DNA of 64,000 nucleotides, from NCBI RefSeq assembly GCF_051401765.1, contig NW_027480423.1, positions 19,158,001 through 19,222,000 of the forward strand, written 5' to 3'. The stretch's first letter is position 1. Every line of letters begins with the position of its first letter. Positions 24,100-37,771 of the stretch are shown here, piece by piece. The notes beneath the pieces are model-generated. The model searched no databases, had not been told where the DNA came from, and worked only from the letters and a program-made list of their open reading frames with translations. A program made the translations under genes and the position numbers. This DNA is from Calliopsis andreniformis. Taxonomy: Eukaryota > Arthropoda > Insecta > Hymenoptera > Andrenidae.

Positions 24100-24635
24100 C
24101 ATCGTATAACAGGAATAATTGCAACCAGTGTGAAAGTAATGCCCATTTCTACGTTCCGGGCATCCCAGGCTTCACTCTAGGGCGTTGCTCCACCAGATCG
24201 TATAGTTAGGTCCATAGAAAACAACGACAGAAGCCTAAAATATAATAAAAATACAAGAGTATTTCGATCGTATATGAGGAACAATTGCAACCAGTGTGAA
24301 AGTGCTGGTCATTTCTACGTTTCGGGCAACGTAGGCTTCACACTAGGGCGTTGTTCCTCCAGATCGGATAGTTAGGGCCTAAGAAGTCAACGCCAGAAGC
24401 ATAAAATTAAAAAAAATACAACAGTTCTTCCATCGTATAAAACGAATAATTGCATCCAGTGTGAACGTTATGGTTATTTCTACGTCCCGTTCTACCTAGG
24501 CTTCACTCTAGGGCGTTGCTCCACCAGGTCGAATAGCTAGGGCCTAAGAAGTCAACGCCAGAAGCATAAAATACAATATAAATACAACGGCTTTTCCATC
24601 GTATAAAAGGAATAATTGCAACCAGAGTGAAAGTT
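24100..24635 (+). repeat. Diverged three-monomer island in young zone
   Basis: Three monomers with unusual variants lie between ordinary young monomers: AATGCCCATTTC, AGAAGCCTAAAATATAATA, CAAGAGTATTTCGATCG, GTATATGAGGAACAATTG, GTTTCGGGCAACGTAGG and GTCCCGTTCTACC. They match 29243-29778 almost base for base at an offset of about 5144 bp (31 monomers less 2). Small differences are ACTCTAGGGCG/ACTCTCCGGCG and an A-run length change near 24411. Both ends keep the monomer phase, so this looks like in-register exchange or conversion from the divergent zone. Confidence 0.88.
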
Positions 24636-27600
24636 ATGGTCACTTCTACGTTCCGCGCAGCCTAGGCTTCACCCTAGTGCGTTGTTCCACCAGATCGAAT
24701 AGTTAAGGCCTAAGAAGTGAACGCCAGAAGCATAAAATACAATATAAATACAACAGTTTTTCCATCGTATAAAACGGATAATTGCAACCAGTATGAAAGT
24801 AATGGTCATATCTACTTCCCGGGCAACCTAGGGTTCACCCTAGGGCGTTGCTCCAACAGATTGAAAAGTTAGTGCCCAAGAAGTGAACGCCAGAAGCATA
24901 AAATACAATATAAATACAACAGTTTGTCCATCGTATAACAGGAATAATTGCAACCAGTTTGAAAGTTATGGTCATTTCTACTTTCGGGGCAACCTAGGCT
25001 TCACCCTAGGGCGTTGTTCCACCCGATCGAATAGTTAGGGCCTAAGAAGTGAACGCCAGAAGCATAAAATACAATATAAATACAACAGTTGTTCCATCGT
25101 CTTAAAACGAATAATAGCAACCTGTGTGAAAGTTATGGTCATTTCTACGTTCCGGGCAACCTAGGCTTTACTCTAGGGCGTTGCTCCAACAGATCGAATA
25201 GTTGGTGCCTCACAAGTCAACGTCAGAAGCATAAAATACAATATAAATACAACAGTTTTTCCATCATATAGAACGAATAATTGCAACCAGTATGATAGTT
25301 ATGGACATTTCTACTTTCCGGGCAGTCTAGGCTTCACCCTAGGGCGTTGCTCCAACAGATCGAATAGTTAGGTCCTCAGAAGTCAACGCCAGAAGCATAA
25401 AATACAATATAAATGCAACAGTTTTTCCATCGTATAAAACGAATAATTGCAACCACTATGAAAGTTATTGTCATTTCTACTATCCGGGCAACCTAGGCTT
25501 CAACATAGGGCGTTGCTCCACCAGTTCGAATAGATAGGGCCTAAGAAGTCAACGCCAGAAGCATAAAATGCAAAATAAATAGAACAGTTTTTCCATGTAT
25601 AGAACGAATAATTGCTATCTGTGTGAAAGTTATGGTCATTTCCACGTTCCGGGATACCTAGGCTTCACTCTAGGGCGTTGCTCCACCAGATCGAATAGTT
25701 AGGGCCTTAGAAGTCAACGCGCGAAACATAAAACACAAAACAAATAGAACCGTTTTTCCATTGTATAAATCGAATAATTCCTACCAGTGTGAAAGTTATG
25801 GTCATTTCTACGTTCCGCGCAGCCTAGGCTTCACCCTAGTGCGTTGTTCCACCAGATCGAATAGTTAAGGCCTAAGAAGTGATCGCCAGAAGCATAAAAT
25901 ACAATATAAATACAACAGTTTTTCAATCGTATAAAACGGATAATTGCAACCAGTATGAAAGTAATGGTCATATCTACTTCCCGGGCAACCTAGGGTTCAC
26001 CCTAGGGCGTTGCTCCAACAGATTGAAAAGTTAGTGCCCAAGAAGTGAACGCCAGAAGCATAAAATACAATATAAATACAACAGTTGTTCCATCGTCTTA
26101 AAACGAATAATAGCAACCTGTGTGAAAGTTATGGTCATTTCTACGTTCCGGGCAACCTAGGCTTCACTCTAGGGCGTTGCTCCAACAGATCGAATAGTTG
26201 GTGCCTCACAAGTCAACGTCAGAAGCATAAAATACAATATAAATACAACAGTTTTTCCATCGTATAAAACGAATAATTGCAACCAGTGTGAAAGTTATGG
26301 ACATTTCTACTTTCCGGGCAACCTAGGCTTCACCCTACGGCGTTGCTCCAACAGATTGAATAGTTAGGGCCTTAGAAGTCAACGCCCGAAGCATAAAATG
26401 CAATAACAATGTAACAGTTTTTCCATCGTATAACAGGAATAATTGTAACAAGTTTGAAAGTGATGGTCAGTTCTACGTTCCGGGCAACCTAGACTTCACT
26501 CTAGGGCGTGTTCCACCAGATCGAATAGTTAGGGCCTATGAAGTCAGCGCCAGAAGCATAAAATACAATATAAATATAACAGTTTTTCCATCGAATAAAA
26601 CGAATAATAGCCACCAGTGTGAAGGTTATGGTCATTTCTATGTTCCGGGCAACCTAAGCTTCACTCTAGGGCGGTGCTCCACCAGATCGAACAGTTAGTG
26701 CCTTAGAAGTCAACGCCAGAAGCATAAAATACAATATAAATACAACAGTTTTTCCATCGTATAAAACGAATAATTGCAACCAGTATGAAAGTCATGATCA
26801 TTTCTACGTTCCGGGAAACCAAGGCTTCACTCTGGGGCGTTGCTCCACCAGATCGAATAGTTAGTGCCTCAGAAGTCAACGCCAGAAGCATAAAATGCAA
26901 TAAAAATACAACAGTTTTTCCATCATATAACAGGAGTAATTGCAACCAGTGTGAAAGTTATGGTCATTTCTACGTTCCGGGCAACCTAGGCTTCACTCTA
27001 GGGCGTTCCTCCAACAGATCGTATAGTTGGTGCCTTAGAAGTCAACGTCAGAAGCATAAAATACAATATAAATATAACAGTTTTTCCATCGAATAAAACG
27101 AATAGTAGCCACCAGTGTGAAGGTTATGGTCATTTCTATGTTCGGGGCAACCTAAGCTTCACTCTAGGGCGGTGCTCCACCAGATCGAACAGTTAGTGCC
27201 TTAGAAGTCAACGCCAGAAGCACAAAATACAATATAAATACAACAGTTTTTCCATCGTATAAAACGAATAATTGCAACCAGTATGAAAGTCATGATCATT
27301 TCTACGTTCCGGGAAACCAAGGCATCACTCTAGGGCGTTGCTCCACCAGATCGAATAGTTAGTGCCTCAGAAGTCAACGCCAGAAGCATAAAATACAATA
27401 TAAATACAACAGTTTTTCCATCGTATAAAACGAATAATTGCAACCAGTATGAAAGTTATTTTCATTTCTACTTTCCGGGCAACGTAGGATTCACCCTAGG
27501 GCGTTGCTGCAACAGATTGAATAGTTAGTGCCTTAGAAGTCAACGCCCGAAGCATCAAATGCAATAAAAATACAACAGTTTTCCATCATATAACAGGAGT

Positions 27601-28790
27601 AATTGCAACCAGTTTGAAAGTGGTGGTCATTTCTACGTTCCGGACACCCTAGGCTTCACTCTGGGGCGTTGCTCCACCATATCGAATACTTACTGCCTTA
27701 GAAGTCAACGCCAGAAGCATAAAATACAATATAAATACAACAGTTTTTCCATCGTATAACAGGAATAATTGCAACCAGTTTGAAAGTTATGGTCATTTCT
27801 ACTTTCCGGGCAACCTAGGCTTCACCCTAGGGCGTAGTTACACCCGATCGAATAGCTAGGGCCTAAGAAGTGAACGCCAGAAGCATATAATACAATATAA
27901 ATACAACAGTTTTTCCATTGTATAAAACGAATAATTGCAACCAGTGTGAAAGTTATGGTCATTTCTACGTTCCGCGCAGCCTAGGCTTCACCCTAGTGCG
28001 TTGTTCCACCAGATCGAATAGTTAAGGCCTAAGAAGTGAACGCAAGAAGCATAAAATACAATATAAATACAACAGTTTTTCCATCGTATAAAACGGATAA
28101 TTGCAACCAGTATGAAAGTAATGGTCATATCTACTTCCCGGGCAACCTAGGGTTCACCCTAGGGCGTTGCTCCAACAGATTGAAAAGTTAGTGCCCAAGA
28201 AGTGAACGCCAGAAGCATAAAATACAATATAAATACAACAGGTTGTCCATCGTATAAACCGGATAATTGCAACCAGTATGAAAGTTATGGTCATTTCTAC
28301 TTTCCGGGCAACCTAGGATTCACCCTAGGGCGTTGCTCCAACAGATTGAATAGTTAGTGCCTTAGAAGTCAACGCCCGAAGCATCAAATGCAATAAAAAT
28401 TCAACAGTTTTTCCATCATATAACAGGAGTAATTGCAACCAGTTTGAAAGGGATGGTCATTTCTACGTTCCGGGCACACTAGGCTTCACTCTAGGGCGTT
28501 GCACCACCATATCGAATACTTAGTGCCTTAGAAGTCAACGCCAGAAGCATAAAATACAATATATATACAACAGTTTTTCCATCGTATAACAGGAATAATT
28601 CCAACCAGTTCGAAAGTTATGGTCATTTCTACTTTCCGGGCAACCTAGGCTTCACCCTAGGGCGTTGTTCCACACGATCGAATAGTTAGGGCCTAAGAAG
28701 TGAACGCCAGAAGCATATAATCCAATATAAATACAACAGTTTTTCCATCGTATAAAACGAATAATGGCAACCAGTGTGAAAGTTATGGTC
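24636..28790 (+). repeat. Right part of the young mosaic
   Basis: Young-type monomers resume with TTCCGCGCAGCC and GTAATGGTCATATCTAC. The GTCTTAAAACG monomer occurs at about 25075 and again 996 bp (6 monomers) later. The class C marker monomer stands near 25560. The region near 27420-27980 matches 3520-4070, including the rare AAAGTTATTTTCATTTC string at 3553 and 27452. Around 26462-26500 a class B monomer is joined directly to the second half of the 165-bp monomer, so one unit is missing relative to the other copies. Confidence 0.8.
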
Positions 28791-29770
28791 ATTTCTACGT
28801 TCCGGGCAACCTACGCTTCACTCTAGGGTGTTGCTCCACCACATCGAATAGCTACGGCCTTAGAAGTCAACGCCAGAAGCATAAAATACAATATAAATAA
28901 AACAGGTTTTCCATCGTATAAAAGGAATAATTGCAACCAGTGTGAAAGTTATGGTCATTTCTACATTCCGGGCAACCTAGGCTTTACTCTTGGGCGTTGC
29001 TCCACCAGATCGAATAGTTAGGACCTAAGTAGTCAACGCCTGAAGCATAAAATACAATATAAATACAACAGCTTTTCCACTGTATAAAATGAATATTTGC
29101 AAACAGTCTGAAAGTAATGGTCATTTCTACGTTCCGGGCAACCTAGGCTTCACTCTATGGCGTTGCTCCACCAGATCGACAAGTTAGGGCCTAAGAAGTC
29201 AACGCCAGAAGCATAAAATACAATATAAATACAACAGCTTCTCCATCGTATAACAGGAATAATTGCAACCAGTGTGAAAGTAATGCCCATTTCTACGTTC
29301 CGGGCATCCCAGGCTTCACTCTCCGGCGTTGCTTTACCAGATCGTATAGTTAGGTCCATAGAAAACAACGACAGAAGCCTAAAATATAATAAAAATACAA
29401 GAGTATTTCGATCGTATATGAGGAACAATTGCAACCAGTGTGAAAGTGCTGGTCATTTCTACGTTTCGGGCAACGTAGGCTTCACACTAGGGCGTTGTTC
29501 CTCCAGATCGGATAGTTAGGGCCTAAGAAGTCAACGCCAGAAGCATAAAATTAAAATAAATACAACAGTTCTTCCATCGTATAAAACGAATAATTGCATC
29601 CAGTGTGAACGTTATGGTTATTTCTACGTCCCGTTCTACCTAGGCTTCACTCTAGGGCGTTGCTCCACCAGGTCGAATAGCAAGGGCCTAAGAAGTCAAC
29701 GCCAGAAGCATAAAATACAATATAAATACAACGGCTTTTCCATCGTATAAAAGGAATAATTGCAACCAGA

Positions 29771-30310
29771 GTGAAAGTAATGCCCATTTCTACGTTCCGG
29801 GCATCCTAGGCTTCACTCTCCGGCGTTGCTTCACCAGATCGTATAGTTAGGTCCATAGAAAACAACGACAGAAGCATAAAATATAATAAAAATACAAGAG
29901 TATTTCCATCGTATATAAGGAACAATTGCAACCAGTGTGAAAGTGCTGGTCATTTCTACGTTCCGGGCAACCTAGGCTTCACTCTATGGCGTTGCTCCAA
30001 CAGATCGACAAGTTAGGTCCTAAGAAGTCAACGCCAGAAGCATAAAATACAATATAAATACAACAGCTTTTCCATCGTATAACAAGAATAATTGCAACCA
30101 GTGTGAAAGTAATGCCCATTTCTACGTTCCGGGCATCCTAGGCTTCACTCTCCGGCGTTGCTTCACCAGATCGTATAGTTAGGTCCATAGAAAACAACGA
30201 CAGAAGCATAAAATATAATAAAAATACAAGAGTATTTCCATCGTATATAAGGAACAATTGCAACCAGTGTGAAAGTGCTGGTCATTTCTACGTTCCGGGC
30301 AACCTACGCT
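29771..30310 (+). repeat. Tandem dimer (332 bp) of the GCCC-type monomers
   Basis: The pair of monomers with GTGAAAGTAATGCCC, ACTCTCCGGCG, GGTCCATAGAAAACAACG and GTATATAAGGAACAATTG at 29771-30102 starts again at 30103, exactly 332 bp later, and runs to about 30310. The related, more altered pair begins at 29274. The series is therefore a small, locally expanded dimer at the edge of the divergent zone. It also supplied, or came from, the island at 24100. Confidence 0.85.
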
Positions 30311-33300
30311 GCACTCTAGAGCGTTGCTCCACCAGACCGAATAGTTAGGGCCTAAGAAGTCATCGCCAGAAGCATAAAATACAATATAAATACAACAGTC
30401 GTTCCATCGTATAAAACGAATAATTGCAACCAGTATGAAAGGTAAGGTCATTTCTACGTTCCGGTCAACCTAGGCTTCACTCTAGGGCATTGTTCCACCA
30501 GACCGAATAGTTAGGGCCTAAGAAGTCAACGCCAGAAGCATACAGTACAATAAAAATGCAACAGTTTTTCCATCGTATAAAACGAATAATTGCAACCAGC
30601 GTGAAAGTTATGGTCATTTCTGCGTTCCGGGCAATCTAGGCTTCACTCTAGGGCGTTGTTCCTCCAGATCGAAAAGTTAGGGCCTAAGAAGACAACGCCA
30701 GAAGCATAAAATACATTAAAAATACAACAGTTTTCTCATCGTATAACAGGAATAATTGCAACAAGCATGAAGGTAATGGTCATTTCTACGTTCCGGCAAT
30801 CTAGGCTTCAGTCTAGGGCGTTGTTCCACCACATCGAATAGTTAGGTCCTTAGAAGTCAACGGCAGAAGTATAAAATACAATATAAATGGAAGAGCTTTT
30901 CCATCGCATAAAATGAATATCTACAACCAGTGTGAAAGTACTGGTCATTTCTACGTTCCGGGCAACCTAGGCTTCACTCTAGGGCGTTGCCCCCCCACAT
31001 CGAATAGCTACGGCCTTAGAAGTCAACGCCAGAAGCATAAAATGCAATATAAATACAACAGCTTTTCCATTGTATAAAATGAATAATTGCAAACAGTGTG
31101 AAAGTGATGGTCATTTCTAGGTTCCAGGCAACCTGGGCTCCGCTCTAGGGCGTTGCTCCACCAGATGGAATAGCTAGGGCCTTAGAAGTCAACGCCAGAA
31201 GCATAAAATACAAAATAAATACATCAGTTTTTCCGTCGTATAAAACGTATAATGGCAACCAGTGTGAAGATGATGGTCATTTCTACGTTTCGGGCAACCT
31301 AGGCTTCACTCTAAGGTGTTGCCCCACCACATCGAAGAGCTACGGCCTTAGAAGTCAACGCCACTAACATAAAATACAATATAAATAATACAGTTTTTCC
31401 ATCGTATAGCAGGAATAACTGCAACCAGTTTAAAAGTGATAGTCTTTTCTACGTTCCGGGCAACCTGGGCTTCACTCTAGGGCGTTGTGCCACCAGATCG
31501 AATAGTTGGGGACTGACAAGTCTGCGTCAGAAGCATAAAATACAATTTAAATACAACAGCTTTTCCATCGTATAAAACGGATAATTGCGACCAGTGTGAA
31601 AGTACTGGTCGTTTCTACGTTCCGGGCAACCTAGGCCTCACTCTAGGGCGTTGGTCCACCAGATCGAATAGTTAGGGCCTTAGATGTCAACGCCACTAGC
31701 ATAAGACACAATATAAATACAGCAGCTGTTTCATCGTATAAAACGAATAATTGCAACCAGCGTGAAAGTAATGGTCATTTCTACGTTCCGGGCAACCTAG
31801 GCTTCACTCTAGGGCGTTGCTCCACCACATCAAATAGCTGCAGCCTTTGAAGTCAACGCCACTAACATAAAATACAATATAAATACAGCAGCTTTTCGAT
31901 CGTATGACAGGAATAACTGCAACCAGTGTGATGGTACTGGTCATTTCTACGTACCGGGCATACGAGGCTTCACTCTAGCGCGTTTCTCCACGAGATCGAA
32001 TAGCTGGGGCCTAAGAAGTCAACGTCAGAAGCATAAAATACAATAAAAATGCAACAGTTTTTCCATCGTATAAATCGAATAATTGCAATCAGTATGAAAG
32101 TTATGGTCATTTCTACGTTCCGGGCAATCTAGGCTTCACTCTAGGGCGTTGTTCCACCAGACGGAATAGTTTGGGCCTAAGAAGTCAACGCCTGAAGCAT
32201 AGAATACAATATAAATAGAACAGTTTTTCCATCGTATAGCTGGAATAATTGCAACCAATGTGGAAGTAATGGTGATTTCTACGTGCGGGCAACCCAGGCT
32301 TCACCCTAGGGCGTTCCTCCACCACGTCGAATAGCTACGACCTTAGAAGACAACGCCAGAAGCATAAAATACAATAAAAATACAACAGTTTTTCCATCGT
32401 ATAACAGGAATAATTGCAACCAGTGTGAAAGACATTGTCATTTCTACGTTCCAGGCAACCTGGGCTACACTGTAGCGCGTTGCTACACCGGACCAAATTC
32501 TTACGGCCTTAGAAGTCAACCCCAGAAGCATAAAATACAATATAAATACAACAGTTTTTCCATCGTATAGCAGGAATAGTTGCAACCAATGTGTAAGTAA
32601 TGGTCATTTCTACGTTCCTGGGCAACCTAGGCTTCACTCTAGGGCGTTGCTCCACCACATCGAATAGATACGGCCATAGAAGTCAACGCCAGAAGCATAA
32701 AATACAATATAAATACAACAGCTTTTCCAGCGTATAAAACGAATAATTGCAACCAGTGTGAAAGTTATGTTCATTTCTACGTTCCGGGCAACCAGCGGTT
32801 CATTCTACGGCGTTGCTCCACCACATCGAGTAGCTACGGCCTTAGACGTCAACGCCAGAAGCATAAAATACAATATAAATGTAACAGTTTTTCCATCGTA
32901 TAAAACGAATAATTGCAACCAGTGTGAAAGTTATGGTCATTTCTACGTTCCGGGCAACCTAGGCTTCACTCTAGGGCGTTGGTCCACCAGATCCAATAGT
33001 TAGGGCCATAGAAGTCAACGCCAGAAGCATAAAATACAATAAAAATACAACAGCTTTTCCATCATATAACTGGAATAGTTGCTACTAGTGTGAAGGTATT
33101 GATCATATCCACGTCTCGGGCAACCTAGGCATCACTCTAGGGCGCTGTTACACCAGAACGAACAGTAAGGACCTTTGAAGTCAACGCCAGAAGTACAAAA
33201 TACAGTATAAATACAGCAGTTTTTCCTTCGTATAACAGGAATAATTGCAACCAGTGTGAAAGTACTGGTCATTTCTACGTTCCGGGCAACCTAGGCTTCG

Positions 33301-33389
33301 CTCTAGGGCGTTGCTCCACCAGATCGAATAGCTACGGCCTTAGAAGTAAACGCCAGAAGCATAAAATACAATATAAATACAACAGCTTT

Positions 33390-33978
33390 TCCATCGTAGA
33401 AAATGAATAATTGCAAACAGTGTGAAAGTTATGGTCATTTCTACGATCACGGCGACCTAGGCTTCACTCTAGAGCGCTGTTCCACCATATGGAATAGTTA
33501 GGGCCCAAGAAGTCAACACCAGGAGCATAAAAAACGATATATATACAACAGTTTTTCCATCGTAAAACAGGAATAATTGTAACAAGTGTGAGGGTAATGG
33601 TCATTTCTACGTTCCGGCCAACCATGGCTTCACTCTAGGGCGCTGCTGCACCAGAACGAATAGTTAGGACCTTTGAAGTCAACGCCAGAAGCATAAAATA
33701 CAATATAAATTCAACAGCTTTTCCAACCGTATAAAATGAATAATTGCAAACAGTGTGAAAGTTATGGTCATTTCTACGTTCACGGCGACCTAGGCTTCAC
33801 TCTAGAGCGCTGTTCCACCATATGGAATAGTTAGGGCCCAAGAAGTCAACACCAGGAGCATAAAAAACGATATATATACAACAGTTTTTCCATCGTAAAA
33901 CAGGAATAATTGTAACAAGTGTGAGGGTAATGGTCATTTCTACGTTCCGGCGAACCATGGCTTCACTCTAGGGCGTTG
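33390..33978 (+). repeat. Local dimer duplication in divergent zone
   Basis: The segment 33390-33645 recurs at 33723-33978 with an offset of 333 bp. Shared private variants are CACGGCGACCTAGG, AGAGCGCTGTTCC, CCATATGGAATAG, AAAAAACGATATATATAC and GTGAGGGTAATGG. The copies part after CTCTAGGGCG, where the first continues CTGCTGCACC and the second TTGCTCCACC. Confidence 0.82.
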
Positions 33979-34469
33979 CTCCACCACATCGAATAGCTAC
34001 GGCCTTAGATGTGATCGCCTGAAGCATAAAATAGAATAAAAGTACAACAGTTTTCCCATCGTATAACAGGAATAATTGCAACAAGTGTGAGGGTAATGGT
34101 CATTTCTACCTTCCGGGCAGCCTAGGCTTCACTCTAGGTCGCTGCTCCACCAGATCGAATAGATAGGGCCTAAGAAGTAAACACCAGGAGCATAGAATAG
34201 AAAAACAATACAACAGCTTTTCCATCGTATAAATCGAATAATTGCAACCAGTGTGAAAGTAATGGTCATTTCTACGTTCCGGGCAACCTAGGCTTCACTC
34301 TAGGGCGTTGCTCCACCACATCGAATAACTACGGCCTTAGAAGTAAACGACAGAAGCTTAAAAGACAATTTAAATACAACAGCTTTTCCATCGTAAGAAC
34401 TGAATAATTGCAAACAGTGTGAAAGTAATGGTCATATCCACGCTTCCGGCAACCTAGGCTTCACTCTAT

Positions 34470-34725
34470 GGCGTTTTTCCACCAGATCGAATTGTTAGGG
34501 CCTTAGGAGTCAACACCAGCAGTATAAAATACAAGACAAAAACAACAGTTTTAGCATCGTATAAAACGAATAATTACAACCAGTGTGAAGGTAATGGTCT
34601 TTTCTACGTTCCGGGCAACCTAGGCTACACTCTAGGGCGGTGCTCCACCAGATCTAATAGTTAGGGCCTAAGAAGTCAACGCCAGAGGCATAAAATACAA
34701 TATAAGTACAACAGTTTTTCCATCG
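34470..34725 (+). repeat. Segment repeated at 36960-37215
   Basis: A stretch of about 250 bp with TTACAACCAGTGTGAAGG, TAATGGTCTTTTC, GGCTACACTCTAGGGCGG, CAGATCTAATAG and GCCAGAGGCAT recurs exactly 2490 bp (15 monomers) downstream. It shows that even the divergent zone has had long-range exchange, though over shorter tracts than elsewhere. Confidence 0.8.
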
Positions 34726-37214
34726 TATAAAACGAATAAATGCAACCGGTGTGAAAGTTGTGGTCATTTCTACGTTCCCGGCAACCTAGGCTTCTCTCTA
34801 GGGCGTCGCTCCACCACATCGAATAGTTAGGGCCTTAGAAGTCAACGCCACAAGAATAAAATACAATATAAATACAACAGTTTTTCCATCGTATACAATG
34901 GATAATTGCAAACAGTGTGAAAGTTACGTACATTTCTAGGTTCCGGGCGACTTAGGCTTGACTCTAGGGCGTTGCTCCGTCAGATCGAATAGTTAGGGAC
35001 TTAGAAGTCAACGCCCGAAGCATAAAGTACAATAAAGATAAAACAGTTTTTCAATCGCATAACAGGAGTAATTGCAGCCAGCGTGAACGTTATGGTCATT
35101 TCTACGTCCCGCGCAACCTAGGCTTCAATATAGGGAGTTGTTCCACCAGACCGAATAGCTACGGTGTTAGAAGTCAACGCCAGAAGCATAAAATACAATA
35201 TAAATACAACAACCTTTCCATCGTATATAATGAATAATTGCAAACAGTGTGAAAGTAATGGTCATTTCTACATTCCGTGCAACCTAGGCTCCACTCTAGG
35301 GCGTTGCTCCACCAGATCGAATAGTTAGGGCCTTAGAAGTCAAGGCCCGAAGCATAAAATACAGAACAAATACAACAGTTTTTTCATCGTATAGAACGAA
35401 TAATTGCAACCAGTGTGAAAGTTATGGTCATTTCTGCGTTCCGGGCAACCTAGGTTTCACTATAGGGCGTTGCTCCCCCACATCGAATAGCTACGGCCTT
35501 AGAAGCCAACGTCAGAAGCATAAAATACAATATAAATACAACAGCTTTTCCATCGTATAAATTGAATAATTGCAAACAGTGTGAAAGTAACGTACATTTC
35601 TACGTTCCGGGCAACTTAGGCTTGACTCTAGGGCGTTGCTCCACCAGATCGAATAGTTAGGGCTTTAGAAGCCAATGCCAGAAGCATAAAATACAATATA
35701 AATACAACAGTTTTTCCATCGTATAAAACGAATAATCGCATCCAATATGAACGTAATGGCCACCTCTACGTACCGGACAACCTAGGCATCACTCTAGGGC
35801 GTTGCTCCACCAGATCGAATAGTTAGGGCCTTAGAAGTCAACGCCCGAAGCATAAAGCACATTAAAGATACAACAGTTTTTAATCGTGTAACAGGAATAA
35901 TTGCAAGCAGTGTGAAGGTGATGGTCATTTTTGCGGCCCGGGCAACATATGCTTCACTCTAGGAAGTTGTTCCCCAAGATCAAATAGTTAGGTCCTAAGA
36001 TGTCATCGCCAGAAGCATAAAATACAATATAAATACAACAGTTTTTCCACCGTATAAGACGAATAATTGCAACCAGTATGAAATTTATGGTCGTTTCTAC
36101 GTTCCGGGCAACCTAGGCTTCTCTCTAGGGCGTTGTTCCACCACGTCGAATAGCTACGACCTTAGAAGACAAACGCCTGAAGCATAAAATACAATAAAAA
36201 TACAACAGTTTTTCCATCGTATAACTGGAATAATTAGAACCAGTGTGAATGTGATAGTCGTTTCTACGTTCCGGGCAACCTAGGCTTCAATCTAGGTCGT
36301 TGTTCCACCAGATCGAACAGTTAGGGCCTAAGAAGTCAAAGCCAGAAGCATAAAATGCAATATAAATACAACAGTTTTTCCATCGTATAAAACGAATAAT
36401 TGCATCCAGTGTGAAAGTAATGGCCATTTCTACGTTCCGGGCAACGTAGGCTTCACTCTAGAACGTTGCTCCATCGGATCGAATAGTTAGGGCCTTCGAA
36501 GTCAACGCCCGAAGCATAAAATACCATAAAGATACAGCAGTTTTTCCATCGTATAACAGGATAACTGCAACCTGTGTGAAAGTGATGGTCATTTCTACGT
36601 TCCGTGCAACCTAGGCTTCACTCTATGGCGTTTTTCCACCAGATCGAATTGTTAGGGCCTTAGGAGTCAACACCAGCAGTATAAAATACAAAACAGATAC
36701 AACAGCTTTTCTATCGTATAAAACGAATAATTGCATCCAGTGTGAAAGAAATGGCCACTTCTACGTACCGGGCAACCTAGGCTTCACTCTAGGGCGTTGC
36801 ATCAACAGATCGAATAGTTAGAGGCCTTAGAAGTCGACGCAACAGGTATAAAATACAATATAAATACAACAGTTTTTCCATCGTATAAAACGAATAAATG
36901 CAACCAGTGCGAAAGTGATGGTCATTTCTACGTTCCGGGCAACCTAGGCTTCACTCTATGGCGTTGTTCCACCAGAGCGAATTGTTAGGGCCTTAGGAGT
37001 CAACGCCAGAAGCATAAAATACAAAACAAAAACAACAGTTTTACCATCGTATAAAACGAATAATTACAACCAGTGTGAAGGTAATGGTCTTTTCTACGTT
37101 CCGGGCAACCTAGGCTACACTCTAGGGCGGTGCTCCACCAGATCTAATAGTTGGGGCCTAAGAAGTCAACGCCAGAGGCATACAATACAATATAAGTACA
37201 ACAGTTTTTCCATC

Positions 37215-37490
37215 GTATAAATTGAATAATTTGCAAACAGTGTGTAAGTAACGTTCATTTCTACGTTCCGGGCAACTTAGGCTTGACTCTAGGGCGTTGT
37301 CCCACCAGATCGAATAGTTAGGGCTTTAGAAATCAGCGCCGGAAGTGTAAAATACAATATAGATACAACAGTTTTTCCATCCTATAAAACGAGCAATTGC
37401 ATTCAATGTGAAAGTAATGGCCATTTCTACGTTCCGGGCAACCTAGGCTTCACTCTAGGGCGTTGCTCCACCAGATCGAATAGTTAGGGC
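37215..37490 (+). repeat. Segment repeated at 40030-40300
   Basis: The shared private strings are AAATTGAATAATT, GTGTGTAAGTAACGTTC, CAACTTAGGCTTGAC, GTCCCACCAG and TATAGATACAA, about 2818 bp apart (17 monomers less 4). The second copy runs into the left edge of the 39-monomer unit, so part of that unit was recruited from the divergent zone. Confidence 0.75.
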
Positions 37491-37510
37491 CTTAGAAGTC
37501 AACGCCCGAA

Positions 37511-37771
37511 GCATAAAATACAATATAAATACAACAGTTTGTCCATCGTATAAAACGAATAATTGTATCCAGTGTGAAAGTAATGGCCATTTCTACGTTC
37601 CGGGCTACCTAGGCCTCAATCTAGGTCGTTGTTCCACCAGATCGAACATTTAGGGCCTAAGAAGTCAACGCAAGAAGCATAAAATACAATATAAATACAA
37701 CAGTTTGTCCATCGTATAAAACGAATAATTGTATCCAGTGTGAAAGTAATGGCCATTTCTACGTTCCGGGC
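37511..37771 (+). repeat. Single-monomer tandem duplication
   Basis: The segment 37511-37605 recurs at 37677-37771, exactly one period later, sharing the rare GTTTGTCCATCG and AATTGTATCCAGTG variants. The next monomers differ. This is a minimal recent duplication of one unit. Confidence 0.8.

Larger units (their letters stand above)
1..28790 (+). repeat. Young mosaic zone of the array
   Basis: Monomers here fall into a limited set of recognisable variants that recur in the same order over blocks of 0.7-2 kb with very few differences. There is no single fixed higher-order period. Offsets between matching blocks are whole monomer numbers less one to three bases: 830, 1659, 2490, 2821, 3319, 3652, 4978, 5310, 6306, 7136 and 9625 bp. 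This is the pattern expected from repeated unequal exchange with shifting register. One island of foreign variants (24100-24635) interrupts it. The right boundary is where variants become private, around 28790. Confidence 0.85.

Noticed and set aside
24100..24635. Mobile element insertion
   Set aside because: The segment is itself satellite in unbroken phase, with no terminal repeats, coding capacity or target duplication.
26785..27096. Longest open frame, 103 residues
   Set aside because: Spans nearly two monomers in two frames of the same satellite. A length near 100 codons is expected by chance among about 385 units with few stops in this frame.
30179..30451. Reverse-strand frames of 60-94 residues with IVFYASGVDFLGPN-like peptides (also 26703, 29150, 32343, 38984, 51100, 57569, 61564 and 61724)
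   Set aside because: All are the reverse complement of the same monomer parts. The hydrophobic look comes from the AT-rich half, not from a membrane protein.
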